DNA of 7,548 bases from an uncultured Paracoccaceae bacterium (GTDB lineage: Bacteria; Pseudomonadota; Alphaproteobacteria; Rhodobacterales; Rhodobacteraceae), in contig CAJXHQ010000143.1 in NCBI GenBank assembly GCA_913054485.1, forward strand, positions 1-7,548. Reading direction: 5' to 3'. The position numbers were made by a program, and so were the translations under genes. How positions within the stretch are numbered: the first letter of the stretch is position 1; each line of letters opens with the position of its first letter. A model generated the notes under the pieces. The model had not been told where the DNA came from, searched no databases, and saw only the letters and a program-made list of their open reading frames with translations. This document shows positions 1-5,769 of this stretch, one piece after another.

Positions 1-135
1 GGGGCCCAGGAGGCCAAACACGGACCCTCGGGGCACCGTCAGATCAACGCCCTTCAGCGCCTGTTTCTCCGGCTGGCCCTTCACGCCCCTGTAGGTCTTG
101 CGCAGCCCTTCAATACGGATCGCATCCTGTGTCAT
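1..135 (-). CDS. ABC transporter ATP-binding protein, N-terminal fragment (cut by window edge)
   Basis: The 45 codons visible read from an ATG at 135 towards the window start. They give the opening of an ABC ATPase: an A-loop-type aromatic in LRKTYRG (about residues 11-17), then ALKGVDLTVPRGSVFGLLGP, which runs into the Walker A loop. The fragment ends at the GP where family members continue NGAGKST. The protein would couple ATP hydrolysis at the inner membrane face to transport by a permease partner, but the substrate cannot be read from this part. The short charged insert (GVKGQPEKQ, residues 17-25) before ALKGV and the GLLGP form resemble ABC-2/drug or lipid exporter ATPases more than amino-acid importers; this is an inference. 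It is divergent from the zinc-finger gene, with 71 bases between the two starts. The ribosome binding site is weak (purine-rich GGGGGCAAGGG upstream). Confidence 0.85.
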   Translation of the reverse strand, partial: MTQDAIRIEGLRKTYRGVKGQPEKQALKGVDLTVPRGSVFGLLGP

Positions 136-143
136 CGCGGCCC

Positions 144-173
144 TTGCCCCCGAATGTGCCTTCGCTCTAAATA
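144..173 (+). promoter_or_regulatory. Candidate sigma70-type promoter for the zinc-finger gene
   Basis: TTGCCC (144-149) and TAAATA (168-173) are separated by 18 bases and lie 33 bases upstream of the ATG at 207. The -10 is the only AT-rich hexamer in this divergent gap. The match is by eye only, and alphaproteobacterial promoters are often poor matches to the consensus. Confidence 0.35.
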
Positions 174-206
174 GCGCCTAACCGAAATCCCTGAGGACTG
201 CCAGAG

Positions 207-392
207 ATGACCATCAAAGCGCCTGAAACCAAGATTGTGGATACCTACCGCGTGGCCTGCGACGGCGGCGAGGGCGCGCTTGGCCACCCCCGCGTCTATC
301 TGCAGATCCCCGAGGATACCGGGTTTGTCGAATGCGGCTACTGCGACTGCAAATATGTCCACAAGGACCACGCGGACAAAGCGGCAGGCTGA
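207..392 (+). CDS. CHCC-type zinc-finger protein, NDUFS6-like
   Basis: This 61-aa protein has the spacing of the zf-CHCC family (PF10276): Cys18, His27, then Cys43 and Cys46 in a CGYCDC turn, which together would bind one zinc ion. The core from YRVACDGG through HPRVYLQIP to [13 protein letters not shown] is typical of the small alphaproteobacterial homologues of the mitochondrial complex I subunit NDUFS6. In Paracoccus a related protein belongs to, or helps assemble, NADH dehydrogenase I. That role is likely here by family knowledge, but no nuo genes are in view. The length is normal for the bacterial form. The ATG at 207 is preceded by GAGG/AGAG purines. Cys48 is an extra cysteine beside the motif. 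A strong intrinsic terminator follows 25 bases after the stop, so this looks like a single-gene transcript. Confidence 0.88.
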   Translation: MTIKAPETKIVDTYRVACDGGEGALGHPRVYLQIPEDTGFVECGYCDCKYVHKDHADKAAG

Positions 393-416
393 TCCCGCGG
401 CCCAAGTGATTGAGTG

Positions 417-448
417 AAGCGCCCGGAAAACCCCCGTGGCGCTTTTTT
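417..448 (+). terminator. Rho-independent terminator after the zinc-finger gene
   Basis: AAGCGCC (417-423) pairs perfectly with GGCGCTT (438-444). An inner CGG/CCG (424-426 with 434-436) extends the stem past a single bulged T at 437 and leaves an AAAACCC loop. A run of six T follows (443-448). This is a textbook intrinsic terminator on the plus strand. It also argues against the in-frame GTG at 436 as the start of the flavodoxin-like gene, because that codon lies inside the hairpin. Confidence 0.9.
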
Positions 449-531
449 CGTATCTGCCTGCGCGCAGGGCTTTTGTTCCGCGCCGCGCTCGCCCAAGATC
501 ACCGCGGCACGTCTCAGCTCCGCAGGACCAA

Positions 532-1017
532 ATGGCACAGCTTCTGATCATCTATCACAGCCGCACCGGCGGCAGCCGCCAGATGGCTAAAGCCGCCGCC
601 CAAGCTGCCCGGAATGAAACGGACACCGTCCTGAAACAGGCGGAAGACGCCACTCCGGAGGACCTGCTGGCGGCAGATGGCTACCTGTTCTGCGCACCGG
701 AAAACCTCGCGGCCCTCTCGGGGCAGATGAAAGAGTTTTTCGACCGCTGCTATTACCCTGTGCTGGGCCGCATCGAGGGCCGGCCTTACGCGCAGATGAT
801 CTGCGCCGGGTCAGATGGGCAAAACGCCGCCCGCCAGCTCGCCCGTATCGCCACCGGCTGGCGGCTGAAAGAGGTCCAGCCGCCGCTGATCCTCTGCACC
901 CATGCGCAGACGCCAGAGGATATTCTGGCAGAGAAGGCCATAGCGGAGGAACAGCTGGAACCCTGCCGGGAACTAGGTCAGGCGATGGGTGCGGGACTGG
1001 CGATGGGGGTGTTCTAA
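532..1017 (+). CDS. Flavodoxin-fold / NAD(P)H-dependent oxidoreductase family protein
   Basis: This 161-aa protein opens with a beta strand and phosphate-binding loop, LLIIYHSRTGGSRQMA (residues 4-19), where flavodoxin-like proteins hold the FMN phosphate. A second strand ends in GYLFCAPENLAALSGQMKEF (50-69), followed by FDRCYYP; in this family that segment contacts the isoalloxazine ring. It is probably a cytoplasmic FMN-dependent reductase, with unknown electron donor and substrate. The frame is open upstream to a GTG at 436, but that extension is Arg/Pro-rich, lies partly within the terminator hairpin and precedes the conserved first strand. The ATG at 532 has AGGA at 524-527 just upstream and gives the usual family length, so I place the start there. 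Its stop is only 19 bases from the end of the convergent gene at 1037. Confidence 0.85.
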   Translation: MAQLLIIYHSRTGGSRQMAKAAAQAARNETDTVLKQAEDATPEDLLAADGYLFCAPENLAALSGQMKEFFDRCYYPVLGRIEGRPYAQMICAGSDGQNAARQLARIATGWRLKEVQPPLILCTHAQTPEDILAEKAIAEEQLEPCRELGQAMGAGLAMGVF

Positions 1018-1036
1018 GACGGAAAAGGCGGCAGGT

Positions 1037-1624
1037 TTAGATTCGCAGCTCTGAGACTTCTCTAATTTTTTCTAGGTACATCTGAACCGCAGTCTTAGCC
1101 TTTGCGCGCTTTAGCCCCTCATTTCGGAATTTTCGATAAATTGCCTTCTTGAATATCTTTTCCCAGTGCTTGCGCGCGCCAGTCTCAGGAACCTGCACTA
1201 GGATCTTAGGATTCTCGGAGTCCAAACTCACTCTGTCGCCCGGCTTTCCTGCTTGAATATATAAGGCGCTCGCCTGGAAAATCTGCTCAACGATGATCCC
1301 CTGACCCGCTACTTCAAATTCAACAATAGCCACTCGCGCAACCGGCCGAACGAAAGTCAAAATAAGCGCAAAGTGCGTATAGGTTTTCTTTACATCCAAG
1401 GTCGCCCATTGGGACGAAACATCACCTGAAGGCAAGTGGGCTTGGGCCTCTATAACCTCCCTGAGGTCAGGCCTCTGATCAGCATCGAAAATCACAAGAG
1501 GCACCAGACATCCGTGCCCAACCAATTTGGTGGCGATGGCAGCATCCCCAACAATAGTCACTGGTTGGCGTTCTATTTCGGAGCTCACTACAAGTCGCTT
1601 GCGAAGTTTAACGATCTGTCTCAT
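1037..1624 (-). CDS. Hypothetical soluble protein, second gene of a two-gene cassette
   Basis: I do not recognise the family of this 195-aa protein. It has no signal peptide or membrane segment. A mixed N-terminal part contains VPLVIFDADQRPDLREVIEA (41-60) and AHLPSGDVSSQW (62-73). A strongly beta-prone core follows at HFALILTFVRPVARVAIVEF (84-103) and GIIVEQIFQASALYIQAG (109-126), then ILVQVPETG (141-149). The last 45 residues are helical and very basic (KHWEKIFKKAIYRKFRNEG, KRAKAKTA), suggesting nucleic-acid, membrane-surface or partner binding. The start chosen is the ATG at 1624, with GAGAG about 9 bases upstream and a 17-base overlap with the preceding gene. An in-frame start at 1681 would add 19 residues and overlap it by 74 bases. 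The overlap and shared strand imply co-transcription and translational coupling with the membrane protein. A compact alpha/beta domain in a small regulatory or defence-like module is possible but unproven. Confidence 0.75.
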   Translation of the reverse strand: MRQIVKLRKRLVVSSEIERQPVTIVGDAAIATKLVGHGCLVPLVIFDADQRPDLREVIEAQAHLPSGDVSSQWATLDVKKTYTHFALILTFVRPVARVAIVEFEVAGQGIIVEQIFQASALYIQAGKPGDRVSLDSENPKILVQVPETGARKHWEKIFKKAIYRKFRNEGLKRAKAKTAVQMYLEKIREVSELRI

Positions 1625-2162
1625 CAAGAAATTCTCTCGGAAGCAATGGTTTAATGTCAAAAACTTGCCCGTGCGGGTCATTGAATTCCAGCCCGAGGCT
1701 GTCGATCACCATTCCATCCGTCAATGGAGCAGGCAGGTGAAAAAACAACCACCCCGTACTTGCACTATGGGCGGCCATATTCAGTGGCAGCTGAAGGTGG
1801 CCAGTGGCTACCGCTTTAAAGAACTCCGCCGGAGTTTCTTCCTGCTTCAGTTTCATAATAAAAACAACAGGGTCAGCCTTCCTATAGCTAATCACCAATT
1901 CCGCAAAGGCGACGGCATTGTTGTTGTCGGAAGGATTGGCAATCTCAACTTGGCAAGCGTACATCCTTCCTGTGCGACCTCGACCTTCCTGAAAATAGCA
2001 ATGAAGCAAACTTGGAACCAAATTAGGCACTTTGCGTGCCTCTTGTTTCAAAGCCATGCGTCTATTCGACCAGCTGAACAACAAGCTTACCAGAGACAGA
2101 GTTAGGCCGGTCAAAGCTACAGATTTCGTGAAGTCTAACCATCCCAGTAGTTCGGAAAGCAT
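1608..2162 (-). CDS. Hypothetical single-pass membrane protein, first gene of a two-gene cassette
   Basis: This 184-aa protein has one N-terminal hydrophobic segment (about residues 14-31, SVALTGLTLSLVSLLFSW). A positive cluster follows directly (NRRMALKQEARK, 33-44), so the positive-inside rule puts the C-terminal domain in the cytoplasm. That domain is beta-rich, with MYACQVEIANPSDNNNAVAF (67-86) and AELVISY (87-93), then LQLPLNMAAHSASTGWLFF (123-141) and a closing DPHGQVFDI (162-170). The alternation of strands around an N-P-S turn suggests an Ig-like beta sandwich; this is inferred from pattern only. I do not recognise a named family. The ATG at 2162 has GAAGG 8 bases upstream. A GTG at 2189 is in frame but lacks a ribosome binding site. 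It overlaps the next gene by 17 bases and is divergent from polA, 196 bases apart. Confidence 0.75.
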   Translation of the reverse strand: MLSELLGWLDFTKSVALTGLTLSLVSLLFSWSNRRMALKQEARKVPNLVPSLLHCYFQEGRGRTGRMYACQVEIANPSDNNNAVAFAELVISYRKADPVVFIMKLKQEETPAEFFKAVATGHLQLPLNMAAHSASTGWLFFHLPAPLTDGMVIDSLGLEFNDPHGQVFDIKPLLPREFLDETDR

Positions 2163-2215
2163 AGTATGAACCTTCAATTTCGAACGCACCTATAAAAACA
2201 AACAATATCAAACAC

Positions 2216-2244
2216 CTATTACAACACCCCCTCTCGACAAACAA
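2216..2244 (-). promoter_or_regulatory. Candidate promoter for the two-gene cassette
   Basis: On the minus strand TTGTTT (2244-2239) and TAATAG (2221-2216) are 17 bases apart and lie about 54 bases upstream of the ATG at 2162. The surrounding sequence is the most AT-rich in the window. Assigned by eye only. Confidence 0.4.
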
Positions 2245-2284
2245 GTTGCAAGCAAAGCGCAGCACACCATCACCCAAACTCCAA

Positions 2285-2313
2285 TTGCCCTCCTGCCCGC
2301 AATCCCCGATAAC
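2285..2313 (+). promoter_or_regulatory. Candidate polA promoter
   Basis: TTGCCC (2285-2290) and GATAAC (2308-2313) are separated by exactly 17 bases and lie 45 bases upstream of the polA ATG. The hexamers match sigma70 moderately. Its core is 40 bases from the opposing promoter of the cassette, so the two could interfere. Confidence 0.4.
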
Positions 2314-2358
2314 ACTTGCCAACCACATCCGCCAAAAACCCGGGGAGCGCGCGAGGCC

Positions 2359-5166
2359 ATGGAGACCACTCAGTTCGGCAAGGGATGCCATCTGCATCTG
2401 ATCGACGGATCCGCCTTTATTTTCCGCGCCTACCACGCGCTGCCGCCGCTCACGCGCAAGTCCGACGGGCTGCCCATCGGCGCCGTCTCGGGCTTTTGCA
2501 ACATGCTGCAGCGCTATGTGGAGAACAACACCGGCCCCGATGCCCCCACCCATGTGGCGGTGATCTTTGATCACTCGGGCAAGACCTTCCGCAATGATCT
2601 CTATGATCTCTACAAGGCCAACCGCCCGCCGGCGCCCGAGGATCTGCGCCCGCAGTTTCCCCTGACCCGCGACGCCACCCGCGCCTTCAACATCGCCTGC
2701 AAAGAAATCGAAGGGTTTGAGGCCGATGACATCATCGCCACCCTCGCCCATCAGGCCCGCGATGCCGGCGGGCGCTGCACCATCATCTCGTCTGACAAGG
2801 ACCTGATGCAGCTGGTCGGCGGTGGCGTCGAGATGCTCGACGCGATGAAGAACAAGCGCATCGACAGCGACGGCGTAGTCGAGAAATTCGGCGTCGGCCC
2901 CGACCGGGTGGTCGATGTGCAGGCGCTGGCTGGCGATAGCGTCGACAACGTCCCCGGCGCGCCCGGCATCGGCATCAAGACCGCTGCCCTGCTGATCAAT
3001 GAATTCGGCGACCTGGAGTCGCTGCTGGATCGCGCCGAAGAGATCAAGCAGCCCAAACGCCGCCAGACCCTGATCGACAAGCGCGAGCAGATCGAGATGT
3101 CCAAGCGGCTTGTGCAGCTGGACTGCAACATGGCGCTGGATTTCTCGCTGGAAGATCTGGAGGTGAAGGACCCGGAACCCGAAGTGCTCTTGGGCTTCCT
3201 CGCCGAGATGGAATTCCGCACGCTGACCAAGCGCATGGCGGATCAGCTGGGCATGGACGCCCCCGCGATCCCCGAGGCTGCAACCCCGGCCGCCACCGCA
3301 GACAGCGCGCCGGAAGCGGTGCCTTTTGATGCGGAGAAATACCAATGCGTCCGCAGTGCAGCCGAGCTGCAGCCCTGGATCGATCAGATCCGCGAGCGCG
3401 GCTGGGTCGCCGTGGACACCGAAACCACCGGGCTTGACGAAATGGTGGTCGATCTCGTCGGCATCTCGCTGGCGGTGGAACCGGGTGAGGCCTGCTATAT
3501 CCCCCTCACCCACCGCGCCGCCGCGCAGGACGATCTGTTCGGCAGCGACGATCTGGCCGAAGGGCAGATGCCGCTGGACGAGGCTTTGGCGATGCTGAAA
3601 CCGGTTCTGGAAGATCCGGCCATCGTGAAAATCGGCCAGAACATGAAATATGATGCCAAGATATTTGCCCTGCGCGGCGTCACCGTGGCCCCCATTGATG
3701 ACACCATGCTGATGTCCTACGCGCTGCATGCCGGCATTCACGGCCACGGCATGGACGCGCTGTCGGAACGCTATCTCGATCACACGCCGATCCCGATCAA
3801 GCCGCTGCTGGGCACCGGCAAATCCGCCATCACCTTCGACAAGGTGCCGGTTGCGGATGCAACCGCTTATGCCGCTGAGGACGCCGACATCACCCTGCGG
3901 CTCTGGCAGCTGTTCAAACCGCAGCTGCATCAGGAACGTGTGACCAAGGTCTACGAGACCTTGGAGCGCCCGCTGGTGCCGGTGCTGGCGCAGATGGAGA
4001 TGCACGGCGTTAAGGTCGACCGCGATGTGCTCTCCCGTATGTCCAACGCCTTCGCCCAGAAAATGGCAGGCCTGGAGGCAGAAATCCACGAGCTGGCCGG
4101 GCGCAGCTTCAATGTCGGCTCGCCCAAGCAGCTGGGCGAGATCCTGTTTGATGAAATGGGCATCCCCGGCGGCAAGAAGGGCAAGACAGGCGCCTATGCC
4201 ACCGGCGCGGATATCCTGGAAGACCTGGCCACCGAGCACGACCTGCCGGGACGGGTGCTGGACTGGCGGCAGCTTTCAAAACTGAAGTCCACCTACACCG
4301 ACGCGCTGCAGGACCATATCAACGCAGACACCGGCCGGGTGCACACTTCTTATCTGCAATCGGGTGCCAGCACCGGGCGTATGGCCTCCTCTGATCCGAA
4401 CCTGCAGAACATCCCGATCCGCACCGAAGAAGGCCGCCGCATCCGCGAGGCTTTTGTGGCCGAGGAAGGCAATGTGCTGGTCGCGCTCGACTACAGCCAG
4501 ATCGAGTTGCGCATCCTCGCGCATATTGCCGGGATCGATACACTGAAACAGGCCTTTGCCGACGGGCTGGACATTCACGCGATGACCGCGTCCGAGATGT
4601 TCGACGTGCCACTGGATGAAATGACGCCCGATATCCGCCGCCAGGCCAAGGCGATCAACTTCGGTGTGATCTATGGCATCTCGGGTTTCGGCTTGGCGCG
4701 CAACCTGCGCATCCCGCGCAAGGACGCCCAGGGCTTCATCGACCGCTATTTCGAACGCTTCCCCGGCATCCGCAAATACATGGACCGCACAGTAGAATTT
4801 GCCAAGGAACACGGCCACGTCGAAACCCTGTTCGGGCGCAAGATCCACACGCCGGAAATTGCCGCCAAAGGGCCGAAGGCTGGCTTTGCCAAACGCGCGG
4901 CGATCAATGCCCCGATCCAAGGCACCGCCGCCGACGTCATCCGCCGCGCCATGATCCGCATGCCCGCCGCCATCGCCCACCTGCACGCGCGCATGCTCTT
5001 GCGGGTGTACGATGAACTGGTGTTCGAAGTGCCCAAGGCCCATGTGGAAGACACCATCGCCACGGCGCGCGCGGTGATGGAAGGCGCGGCAGGCCCGGCT
5101 GTGCATCTGGATGTGAAACTCGTCGTCGATGCCGATCAAGGCAGCAACTGGGCCGAGGCCCACTAA
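2359..5166 (+). CDS. polA: DNA polymerase I, full-length three-domain form
   Basis: This 935-aa protein performs gap filling, RNA-primer removal and repair synthesis. The 5'-3' nuclease domain (about 10-290) has LIDGSAF (Asp16), DLYKANRP, GFEADD (Asp123/124), SSDKDL (Asp146/148) and the helix-hairpin-helix AGDSVDNVPGAPGIGIKTA. An Ala/Pro-rich linker (about 300-325) follows. The 3'-5' proofreading domain (about 330-520) is catalytically intact: DTE (Asp353, Glu355), NMKYD (Asp432) and YAAED (Tyr504, Asp508). The polymerase domain (about 540-935) has motif A ALDYSQIELR (Asp711), the O-helix RRQAKAINFGVIYG (Arg760, Lys764, Phe768, Tyr772) and motif C. Motif C reads RVYDELVFE (Tyr884, Asp885, Glu886), where family A enzymes almost always have HDE; the metal ligands are kept. 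GGGGAG (2342-2347) or GCGAGG just before the ATG serves as the ribosome site. The stop lies in a 12-base tandem repeat. Confidence 0.98.
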   Translation: METTQFGKGCHLHLIDGSAFIFRAYHALPPLTRKSDGLPIGAVSGFCNMLQRYVENNTGPDAPTHVAVIFDHSGKTFRNDLYDLYKANRPPAPEDLRPQFPLTRDATRAFNIACKEIEGFEADDIIATLAHQARDAGGRCTIISSDKDLMQLVGGGVEMLDAMKNKRIDSDGVVEKFGVGPDRVVDVQALAGDSVDNVPGAPGIGIKTAALLINEFGDLESLLDRAEEIKQPKRRQTLIDKREQIEMSKRLVQLDCNMALDFSLEDLEVKDPEPEVLLGFLAEMEFRTLTKRMADQLGMDAPAIPEAATPAATADSAPEAVPFDAEKYQCVRSAAELQPWIDQIRERGWVAVDTETTGLDEMVVDLVGISLAVEPGEACYIPLTHRAAAQDDLFGSDDLAEGQMPLDEALAMLKPVLEDPAIVKIGQNMKYDAKIFALRGVTVAPIDDTMLMSYALHAGIHGHGMDALSERYLDHTPIPIKPLLGTGKSAITFDKVPVADATAYAAEDADITLRLWQLFKPQLHQERVTKVYETLERPLVPVLAQMEMHGVKVDRDVLSRMSNAFAQKMAGLEAEIHELAGRSFNVGSPKQLGEILFDEMGIPGGKKGKTGAYATGADILEDLATEHDLPGRVLDWRQLSKLKSTYTDALQDHINADTGRVHTSYLQSGASTGRMASSDPNLQNIPIRTEEGRRIREAFVAEEGNVLVALDYSQIELRILAHIAGIDTLKQAFADGLDIHAMTASEMFDVPLDEMTPDIRRQAKAINFGVIYGISGFGLARNLRIPRKDAQGFIDRYFERFPGIRKYMDRTVEFAKEHGHVETLFGRKIHTPEIAAKGPKAGFAKRAAINAPIQGTAADVIRRAMIRMPAAIAHLHARMLLRVYDELVFEVPKAHVEDTIATARAVMEGAAGPAVHLDVKLVVDADQGSNWAEAH

Positions 5167-5180
5167 CCGGCCCACTAACC
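5157..5180 (+). repeat. 12-base tandem duplication across the polA stop codon
   Basis: GGCCCACTAACC occurs twice in perfect tandem (5157-5168 and 5169-5180). The first copy contains the polA TAA (5164-5166). Because the unit is a multiple of three, the second copy puts another TAA in frame at 5176-5178, a backup stop. It probably arose by a small slippage duplication. Confidence 0.9.
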
Positions 5181-5201
5181 ACCGTCTGTTGCACCGAAGG
5201 C

Positions 5202-5282
5202 GGGGCGCTCCCGCCCCTGTGCCGCGCATCTTGCGATGCGCACTAAAGCGTTGGGCCGGGCGCCTTGCCTGCGGCACGGCGC
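5202..5282 (+). repeat. Three-hairpin intergenic repeat, copy 1 (3' of polA)
   Basis: Read in the polA direction it forms GGGGCG/CGCCCC (5202-5207 with 5212-5217), a perfect GCGCATC-TTGC-GATGCGC hairpin (5224-5241) and GCGCC/GGCGC (5260-5264 with 5278-5282). Positions 5202-5264 match 5843-5782 on the other strand at 55 of 63 aligned columns (7 substitutions, 1 gap). It starts 36 bases after the polA stop. There is no T-run, so it is not a classical intrinsic terminator. An mRNA 3'-end stabiliser, a Rho-assisted end or a REP-like element are all possible. Confidence 0.8.
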
Positions 5283-5328
5283 GGGGAAGAGGAGGCGACC
5301 GGGCGGCTCCTCAGACGGTATTGCGGGC

Positions 5329-5357
5329 TTGATTGAATTCCGCGTTCTGAATATGAA
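5329..5357 (+). promoter_or_regulatory. Candidate promoter for the DUF2798 gene
   Basis: TTGATT (5329-5334) and TATGAA (5352-5357) are 17 bases apart, in the only AT-rich patch of the polA-DUF2798 gap and 27 bases upstream of the ATG at 5385. This supports independent transcription of the small gene. Confidence 0.42.
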
Positions 5358-5384
5358 TGAGGCGATTTCATCAAAGGTCCCTGC

Positions 5385-5621
5385 ATGCTGCCTGCCCGAT
5401 TTGCTCCTGCCCTGTTCTCCCTGCTGCTCTCCGGCCTGATGTCCTTCATCGTGACCGCGGTGGCCACATCCAAGGCTGTCGGATTTGGCCCGCAGTTCGC
5501 GGGTAAATGGATGGGAGCCTGGAGTCTCAGCTGGCCGATTGCCTTTGCCGTGGCTTTTTTGGCGGCGCCGCTGGTGCGCAGGCTGGTGGCACGGCTCACG
5601 CAGGCTCCGGCGGGCAGGTGA
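5385..5621 (+). CDS. DUF2798 small two-helix membrane protein
   Basis: This 78-aa protein has two hydrophobic helices, about 7-28 (APALFSLLLSGLMSFIVTAV) and 43-66 (MGAWSLSWPIAFAVAFLAAP). A short loop with GFGPQFAGKWMGAW joins them, and the tail is basic (VRRLVARL). The pattern of an ARFAPALF opening, LSGLMS, a W-M-G-A-W turn and AFxxAPLVRR is that of DUF2798 (PF11391), inner-membrane proteins with no established function. The length is normal for one unit. The ATG is preceded by AAAGG (5373-5377) at good spacing. It is monocistronic, lying between a three-hairpin repeat (after polA) and a double-hairpin repeat, and convergent with the hydroxypyruvate isomerase-like gene. Confidence 0.85.
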   Translation: MLPARFAPALFSLLLSGLMSFIVTAVATSKAVGFGPQFAGKWMGAWSLSWPIAFAVAFLAAPLVRRLVARLTQAPAGR

Positions 5622-5631
5622 TGGGGTAACA

Positions 5632-5694
5632 GGGGGCGCTGCCCCCGCCGCTTTGCAAGCGGCTCCCCCGGAGTATTTCAGGAAAGATGAAAAA
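5632..5694 (+). repeat. Double-hairpin intergenic repeat with GGAGTATTT tail, 3' of the DUF2798 gene
   Basis: Two perfect hairpins lie back to back: GGGGGC-GCT-GCCCCC (5632-5646) and GCCGCTT-TGC-AAGCGGC (5647-5663). They are followed by CCCCCGGAGTATTTC and AGGAAAGATGAAAA. From memory, close variants of this tail (CCGGAGTATTT plus a GAAAGATGAA-like run) are dispersed in Rhodobacteraceae genomes, usually just after genes. It starts 11 bases after the stop at 5621 and could act as a terminator or 3' stabiliser. Another imperfect hairpin (GCTGCC/GGCGGC) lies at 5731-5747. Confidence 0.7.
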
Positions 5695-5769
5695 CGGCTT
5701 TGGTTCCCGGGTCGATTTTCGGCAAATACTGCTGCCTTGCAGGCGGCTGCGGGGTTGCAGGGAGAGGCA

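Larger units (their letters stand above)
1018..2358. other. AT-richer accessory segment carrying two unknown genes
   Basis: Base composition drops sharply between the flavodoxin-like gene and polA. For example 2161-2220 has 18 G/C in 60 bases and 1081-1140 has 28 in 60, whereas 4921-4980 within polA has 46 in 60. Codon use in the two genes follows the lower GC. No integrase, transposase, tRNA, terminal inverted repeat or clear target duplication is visible, so the mechanism of arrival is unknown. The segment probably came by horizontal transfer and homologous replacement in the flanks; this is inferred from composition only. Confidence 0.55.

Noticed and set aside
1527..2105. 192-codon plus-strand open frame inside the AT-richer segment
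   Set aside because: It overlaps both cassette genes antisense, has low-complexity basic composition and no ribosome site, and conflicts with the better-supported overlapping pair on the minus strand.
1018..2358. Toxin-antitoxin or CRISPR-type assignment for the two-gene cassette
   Set aside because: The proteins are larger than usual for a toxin-antitoxin pair and show no nuclease, HEPN, PIN or nucleotidyltransferase motif. There is no repeat-spacer array.
2062..4239. Very long open frame on the minus strand (725 codons) opposite polA
   Set aside because: It lies antisense to a complete, conserved polA. It is His/Gln/Gly/Ala-rich in the way typical of GC-rich antisense frames, has no ribosome site and also crosses the cassette's promoter region. 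It is a shadow of polA.
4276..5277. 333-codon minus-strand open frame opposite the polA 3' end
   Set aside because: Same antisense GC-skew effect. It crosses the structured repeat after polA and has no recognisable domain.
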